10,408 nucleotides of DNA from Flavobacteriaceae bacterium UBA2000 (lineage in GTDB: Bacteria > Bacteroidota > Bacteroidia > Flavobacteriales > Flavobacteriaceae), in assembly GCA_002335345.1 (NCBI GenBank), contig DDCS01000095.1, positions 1 through 10,408 of the forward strand, read 5' to 3'. How positions within the stretch are numbered: the first letter of the stretch is position 1; each line of letters opens with the position of its first letter. A program made the position numbers and the translations under genes. A model generated the notes under the pieces. It worked only from the letters and a program-made list of their open reading frames with translations, made no database searches and was not told where the DNA came from. This document shows positions 7,323-10,408 of this stretch, piece by piece.

Positions 7323-7655
7323 TTAAAACCCTAAATCCCGCTCGATCTCCTCCATTTCTATAAGATCAAAAGCTTCCTCTTGGGTCGGTGCTGCGGAAAG
7401 GTCTTCCGGATAATTTTTTAATCGATCCACCTTATCTACGAGTACAAAAGATTTTTGCTGTGCCTTGTGATCACGAAATATTGGCCGCACAGCCTGGTAA
7501 ACCGACTCTGATGACCAAGAACACTCTTGACAATCCAAAATCACATGGTAATCTTGCCAGTGCGCCTTATTGTCCAGAAGCTGTTTTGCTAAATCATCAA
7601 CTTGATCGGATATTTTACCGATGAAAACGACCTGGTTTTTTACCGAAAACTCCAT
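7323..7655 (-). CDS. Conserved Bacteroidota protein with STAS-like fold, function unknown
   Basis: This is a 110-residue cytoplasmic protein with no signal peptide or membrane segment. Its pattern is short beta strands alternating with helices: FSVKNQVVFIGK (3-14), YHVILDCQE (36-44), a helix from about 48 to 62, and SFVLVD (69-74). It closes with PTQEEAFDLIE (90-100) leading into EMEEIERDLGF (100-110). From memory, proteins at this spot next to rnz in flavobacteria share this C-terminal ending and are sometimes labelled STAS or anti-sigma antagonist-like. I see no clear phosphorylatable Ser in a canonical SpoIIAA context, so the STAS label is structural guesswork. The gene abuts pyrB with no base between (TAGATG) and lies 2 nt before rnz, which suggests co-translation. 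A link to rnz or tRNA processing is only inferred from position. Confidence 0.8.
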   Translation of the reverse strand: MEFSVKNQVVFIGKISDQVDDLAKQLLDNKAHWQDYHVILDCQECSWSSESVYQAVRPIFRDHKAQQKSFVLVDKVDRLKNYPEDLSAAPTQEEAFDLIEMEEIERDLGF

Positions 7656-8582
7656 CTATTTGATCTTAGCCGCAAGTAAGTAAATAACAGCCATGCGAAT
7701 AGCCACTCCGTTTTGAACCTGATCCAGTATTATCGCTTGTGGGTGGTCTGCAACCGCACTGGTAATTTCAACGCCACGATTGATTGGTCCCGGGTGCATC
7801 ACAATTATTTGTTTGTCCAAAGCCTTTAAATGATCTAAAGTCAAGCCATACTGCTGCGCATATTCGCGTGTTGTTGGGAAATAACTCATGGACATTCGTT
7901 CATTCTGTACCCTGAGCATATTTACCGCATCACACCATTGAATCGTTTTCTCTAATGAAGGTTCATAGCTCACTCCCAGAGACTCAATATGTTTTGGAAT
8001 TAAGGTTTTAGGACCACAAAGTTTTACCTCTGCCCCCAGTTTTTTAAGGGCAAAAATATTGGATAAAGCCACACGAGAATGCAAAATATCACCGACTATG
8101 GCCACTTTTTTACCCGCCACCGAGCCGAGCGATTCACGAATCGAATAGGCATCGAGCAAGGCTTGTGTGGGGTGCTCATGGGCTCCGTCACCGGCATTGA
8201 CAATCCGAGCATTGACATGCTTAGACAGAAATATTCCCGCGCCAGGGTTCGGATGGCGCATCACCACCATATCCACTTTCATGGCCAAGATATTGTTTAC
8301 CGTATCGATCAAGGTCTCCCCTTTTTTTACTGATGAGGAGGCTGCAGAGAAATTCACCACATCAGCCGAAAGTCGTTTTTCGGCCAGTTCAAAGGATAAT
8401 CTCGTGCGCGTGCTATTTTCAAAAAATAAATTGGCTATGGTAATGTCCCGAAGCGAAGGAACTTTTTTGATGGGACGATTAATAACCTCTTTAAAATGAT
8501 CAGCAGTTTCAAAGATCAATTCAATATCCTCAGTGGTGAGGTATTTAATGCCGAGTAAATGCGATACACTTAATTCCTTCAT
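7656..8582 (-). CDS. pyrB: Aspartate carbamoyltransferase, catalytic chain
   Basis: PyrB joins carbamoyl phosphate and aspartate to form N-carbamoyl-aspartate, the first committed step of pyrimidine synthesis. The 308-residue protein has the usual length. The carbamoyl-phosphate site FFENSTRTRLSFE (53-65) is present. The mobile Ser/Lys loop is SSSVKKGET (82-90), where the Lys comes from the neighbouring subunit of the trimer. HPTQALLD (137-144), the second-domain VAIVGDILHSR (160-170) and the aspartate-side motif HPGPINRGVE (263-272) follow. The STRTR and HPGP forms match ATCase rather than ornithine carbamoyltransferase. No regulatory chain pyrI is adjacent, so allosteric control of the E. 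coli type is not indicated here. The start lies 3 nt after the pyrR stop and the TAG is followed directly by the next ATG, so it is a middle gene of the operon. Confidence 0.97.
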   Translation of the reverse strand: MKELSVSHLLGIKYLTTEDIELIFETADHFKEVINRPIKKVPSLRDITIANLFFENSTRTRLSFELAEKRLSADVVNFSAASSSVKKGETLIDTVNNILAMKVDMVVMRHPNPGAGIFLSKHVNARIVNAGDGAHEHPTQALLDAYSIRESLGSVAGKKVAIVGDILHSRVALSNIFALKKLGAEVKLCGPKTLIPKHIESLGVSYEPSLEKTIQWCDAVNMLRVQNERMSMSYFPTTREYAQQYGLTLDHLKALDKQIIVMHPGPINRGVEITSAVADHPQAIILDQVQNGVAIRMAVIYLLAAKIK

Positions 8583-8585
8583 AGA

Positions 8586-9125
8586 TTATTGTTCCACTAA
8601 ATAAACTGCGTCTTCTCCATCCTTTTCTTCCCAGCGTACTAAAACTTTTTCACCATTAATCGCATCGACTTGTCGTCCTCGATAATCAGGTTGAATTGGC
8701 AAATGGCGGCTAAATCGACGATCAATCAACACCAAAAGTTCAATTTCTTCTGGGCGACCAAAACTTTGAATTGCGGTAAGGGCGGATCGGATACTTCGTC
8801 CCGTAAACAAGACATCATCGATAAATACCACTTTTTTACCCTCTACAATAAAATCAATCTGTGTCTTGTTGGCTTCCAAAGGCTTTTCAGAGCGGCGAAA
8901 GTCATCTCTAAAAAAAGTGATGTCCAAATAGCCTAGGGGCACGTCTTTTATTCCATACTCATCAACAAGTAACGCCTTAATGCGTTCTGCTAAGTACACA
9001 CCTCTGGGCTGTAACCCAACGAGCACAGTATGTTCAAAATTGTTATGATTTTCAATAAGTTGACAGGCCAAACGATGTAGTGCGATCTGGATTTCCGTAG
9101 CGTTTAATAGCACTTTTTGGCTCAT
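8586..9125 (-). CDS. pyrR: PyrR: pyrimidine regulator / uracil phosphoribosyltransferase family
   Basis: This is a type I phosphoribosyltransferase of 179 residues, the normal PyrR length. The PRPP-binding motif VVFIDDVLFTGRSIRSAL lies at 99-116. The family segments VGLQPRGVYLAERI (36-49), GYLDITFFRDDF (65-76) and LIDRRFSRHLPIQPDYRG (133-150) identify PyrR rather than Upp or Apt. In Bacillus, PyrR binds a leader RNA when charged with UMP and causes attenuation of the pyr operon; it also has weak uracil phosphoribosyltransferase activity. Here it is first in the pyrR-pyrB unit. In the roughly 170-nt upstream spacer I find no hairpin with a U tract and no good match to the Bacillus PyrR-binding RNA. 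Regulation may therefore differ, or the enzyme activity may be its main role. A DNA palindrome lies 11 nt before the start. Confidence 0.93.
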   Translation of the reverse strand: MSQKVLLNATEIQIALHRLACQLIENHNNFEHTVLVGLQPRGVYLAERIKALLVDEYGIKDVPLGYLDITFFRDDFRRSEKPLEANKTQIDFIVEGKKVVFIDDVLFTGRSIRSALTAIQSFGRPEEIELLVLIDRRFSRHLPIQPDYRGRQVDAINGEKVLVRWEEKDGEDAVYLVEQ

Positions 9126-9135
9126 GTGAAAAGAT

Positions 9136-9150
9136 CTGAATCGGATTCAG
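9136..9150 (-). promoter_or_regulatory. Palindrome (possible operator or 5' UTR hairpin) upstream of pyrR
   Basis: A perfect inverted repeat, CTGAATC-C-GATTCAG on the minus strand, has 7-bp arms around one base. It lies 11 nt before the pyrR ATG and 4 nt after a TAAATTTG element, so it would overlap the expected transcription start. It could be a repressor site. As RNA it could form a 6-bp stem with a 3-nt loop near the start codon. No known binding protein is assigned. Confidence 0.4.
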
Positions 9151-9154
9151 GGGT

Positions 9155-9162
9155 CAAATTTA
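9155..9162 (-). promoter_or_regulatory. Candidate Bacteroidota -7 element for the pyrR operon
   Basis: The minus strand reads TAAATTTG, a full match to the Bacteroidota -7 consensus TAnnTTTG, with its end 29 nt before the pyrR ATG. The partner -33 TTTG is not present at the expected distance; the nearest TTTG upstream is 41 nt away. The position is good, since it lies after the rpsA terminator and before the first gene of the next unit, but with only one box the call is weak. Confidence 0.35.
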
Positions 9163-9297
9163 AGCGTTTTTGGATAATTTTGGCCTATAATCCGATATAA
9201 TCTCAAATTGCCAGTTGAGACTCAGGGGAATTAGATCCCTATTAAACTGAATAATTATCCGCTGATTTAGCCCTTGAATTGGGAAAATGGAAACAAT

Positions 9298-9329
9298 AAA
9301 AAAACCCGGTAGCGCAGCTACCGGGTTTT
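9298..9329 (-). terminator. Intrinsic terminator downstream of rpsA
   Basis: On the minus strand the sequence reads AAAA CCCGGTAGC TGC GCTACCGGG TTTTTTT: a perfect 9-bp GC-rich stem, extended by four A-T pairs, a 3-nt loop and a seven-T tract. It begins 26 nt after the rpsA stop codon. On the plus strand only four T residues follow the stem, and no plus-strand gene ends nearby, so it should act mainly for rpsA. It separates the rpsA transcript from pyrR. Confidence 0.93.
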
Positions 9330-9355
9330 GTATTAAGTACAGATGACTTAGATCA

Positions 9356-10408
9356 TTACTGACCTTTACCTTCCATTTTATCCTTAATTTCTTGAAGCTT
9401 AGCATTGGCATCCCCCAAAGTTGGCTTTGATTCTTCCGCTTGCTGGGCAGCAGCTTTAGCCGCTTTTTTGACAATCTTAGCCTCTTCTTCTTTGTGAATC
9501 GACATATGAGAAGCAACGACCTTCTTGAAGTCCTTATTGAACTCAATAATGACAAATTCTGCTTCTTCTCCTGCTTTTAGCATAGTGCCGTCTTCTTTCG
9601 CCAAATGACGCTTAGGAACAAATGCTGTAATGTCATCATTAAAGTTAATCACCGCACCTTTATCTACCATTTCGTCGATTTTGGTGGTGTGTTTAGTTCC
9701 TAAACCAAACTCAGCCTCATACTTATCCCATGGGTTATCCATAGTTTGTTTGTGACCTAGACTTAATTTGCGACCATCGACATCCAATTCAAGAACGACA
9801 ACCTCGAGCTTTTCACCGATTGAAGTAAATTCACTTGGATGCTTTACTTTCTTAGTCCAAGAAAGATCACTGATGTAAATCAATCCATCAATACCTTCTT
9901 CAAGCTCTACAAATACACCAAAGTTGGTGAAGTTGCGCACAATTCCTTTGTGCGTAGAACCTACAGGGTACTTTTTGGTAATATCCGTCCATGGATCTGG
10001 AGTCAATTGCTTAATCCCTAAAGACATTTTGCGCTCTTCGCGGTCAAGAGTTAAGACAACAGCTTCTACCTGATCACCCACGTTTACAAAGTCTTGGGCA
10101 CTGCGCAAATGTGTAGACCAAGACATTTCACTTACGTGAACCAATCCTTCTACTCCTTCAGCAACCTCTACAAAAGCACCGTAATCAGCGATTACAACAA
10201 CTTTTCCTTTAACATGGTTCCCTATTTTTAGTTCATCACCAAGAGCTTCCCATGGGTGCGCGCTTAACTGCTTCATACCCAATTGGATTCTTGTTTTATC
10301 TTCATCAAAGTCCAAGATAACCACGTTGAGTTTTTGATCAAGCTCCACGATTTCACTTGGGTGGTTGATACGCGACCATGATAGGTCTGTAATGTGTACC
10401 AATCCATC
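9356..10408 (-). CDS. rpsA: 30S ribosomal protein S1, 5' part outside the window
   Basis: S1 is the RNA-binding protein of the small ribosomal subunit that helps mRNA reach the decoding channel. The frame is open to the right edge: the first codons in view read DGLVHITDLSW, the middle of an S1 repeat, so the start lies outside. In the 350 residues visible there is the end of one S1 domain (1-47), two full ones (about 62-134 and 149-220, each with the GAFVE/GVFVE and GLVHVSEMSW/GLIYISDLSW cores), and a degenerate last one (about 236-305, with AVINFNDDITAFVPKRHLA). A Lys/Ala/Glu-rich tail ending GDANAKLQEIKDKMEGKGQ follows, typical of Bacteroidota S1. An intrinsic terminator follows the stop. 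S1 is of special interest in this phylum because its mRNAs rarely use Shine-Dalgarno pairing, as the starts in this window also show. Confidence 0.96.
   Translation of the reverse strand, partial: DGLVHITDLSWSRINHPSEIVELDQKLNVVILDFDEDKTRIQLGMKQLSAHPWEALGDELKIGNHVKGKVVVIADYGAFVEVAEGVEGLVHVSEMSWSTHLRSAQDFVNVGDQVEAVVLTLDREERKMSLGIKQLTPDPWTDITKKYPVGSTHKGIVRNFTNFGVFVELEEGIDGLIYISDLSWTKKVKHPSEFTSIGEKLEVVVLELDVDGRKLSLGHKQTMDNPWDKYEAEFGLGTKHTTKIDEMVDKGAVINFNDDITAFVPKRHLAKEDGTMLKAGEEAEFVIIEFNKDFKKVVASHMSIHKEEEAKIVKKAAKAAAQQAEESKPTLGDANAKLQEIKDKMEGKGQ

Larger units (their letters stand above)
9126..9297. other. Intergenic spacer between the rpsA terminator and pyrR
   Basis: This spacer of about 170 nt is the longest gene-free stretch in the window. 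It holds the TAAATTTG element and the 15-bp palindrome near pyrR, plus a weaker dyad at 9201-9220 (TCTCAA, 8 nt, TTGAGA). I see no tRNA, no convincing small gene, no U-tract attenuator and no recognisable riboswitch. Confidence 0.6.

Noticed and set aside
9126..9297. A Bacillus-type PyrR attenuator ahead of pyrR
   Set aside because: I found no GC-rich hairpin with a T tract between the rpsA terminator and pyrR and no good match to the PyrR-binding RNA consensus beyond a short AATCC.
9298..9329. The rpsA terminator acting in both directions
   Set aside because: The plus strand has only four T residues after the stem and no plus-strand gene ends there.
9160..9555. A 131-residue minus-strand open frame running from inside rpsA into the spacer
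   Set aside because: It starts in another frame of the secure rpsA gene, crosses the strong terminator and is basic low-complexity sequence; it is a shadow frame.
1..10408. A defence island, mobile element or other new multi-gene system
   Set aside because: Nearly every base belongs to well-known core genes with intact motifs; no transposase, integrase, repeat-spacer array or att-like repeats are visible.

Overview
The window reads as ordinary core chromosome of a member of the Bacteroidota, probably a Flavobacteriia-like lineage. Three things point there. The gene order pyrR-pyrB-(STAS-like protein)-rnz-pdxH and sixA-ppk1-ppx is familiar from that phylum. A small protein ends in EMEEIERDLGF, which I recall as a Bacteroidota family. 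Most start codons are preceded by A/T-rich sequence without a clear Shine-Dalgarno motif. The species cannot be named from this alone. I see no insertion sequence, phage gene, CRISPR array, tRNA or rRNA.

Layout. Plus strand, left: the 3' two thirds or so of dnaX (clamp-loader tau/gamma subunit, cut by the window edge), then miaE (tRNA hydroxylase, diiron). These meet, tail to tail with no base between the stop codons, a long minus-strand block. In its direction of transcription (right to left) this block is: rpsA (ribosomal protein S1, 5' part outside the window), an intrinsic terminator, a roughly 170-nt spacer with a candidate promoter and a palindrome, then pyrR, pyrB, a STAS-like conserved protein, rnz, a 54-nt gap, pdxH, sixA, ppk1 and ppx. 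Within pyrR-rnz and pdxH-ppx the genes abut or overlap (TAGATG, TAATG, ATGA junctions), so they are probably one or two polycistronic units.

Functions. PyrR and PyrB concern pyrimidine supply. Rnz matures tRNA 3' ends and MiaE modifies tRNA. PdxH makes pyridoxal phosphate. SixA, Ppk1 and Ppx form a phosphate/polyphosphate set: Ppk1 makes polyphosphate, Ppx degrades it, and SixA is a small histidine phosphatase of uncertain substrate.

The most interesting signal lies inside dnaX. Exactly where conserved domain III gives way to the Pro/Glu-rich linker there is a run of ten A residues, in the right phase for an A AAA AAG slip. A perfect 8-bp inverted repeat sits one base upstream, and stop codons in both alternative frames follow within 22 nt. 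This looks like a built-in device to make a short gamma-like DnaX, most likely by transcriptional slippage. Other points worth a look are a near-perfect 72-bp tandem repeat in the DnaX linker and a 15-bp palindrome between a TAAATTTG element and the pyrR start. I found no wholly new multi-gene system here.
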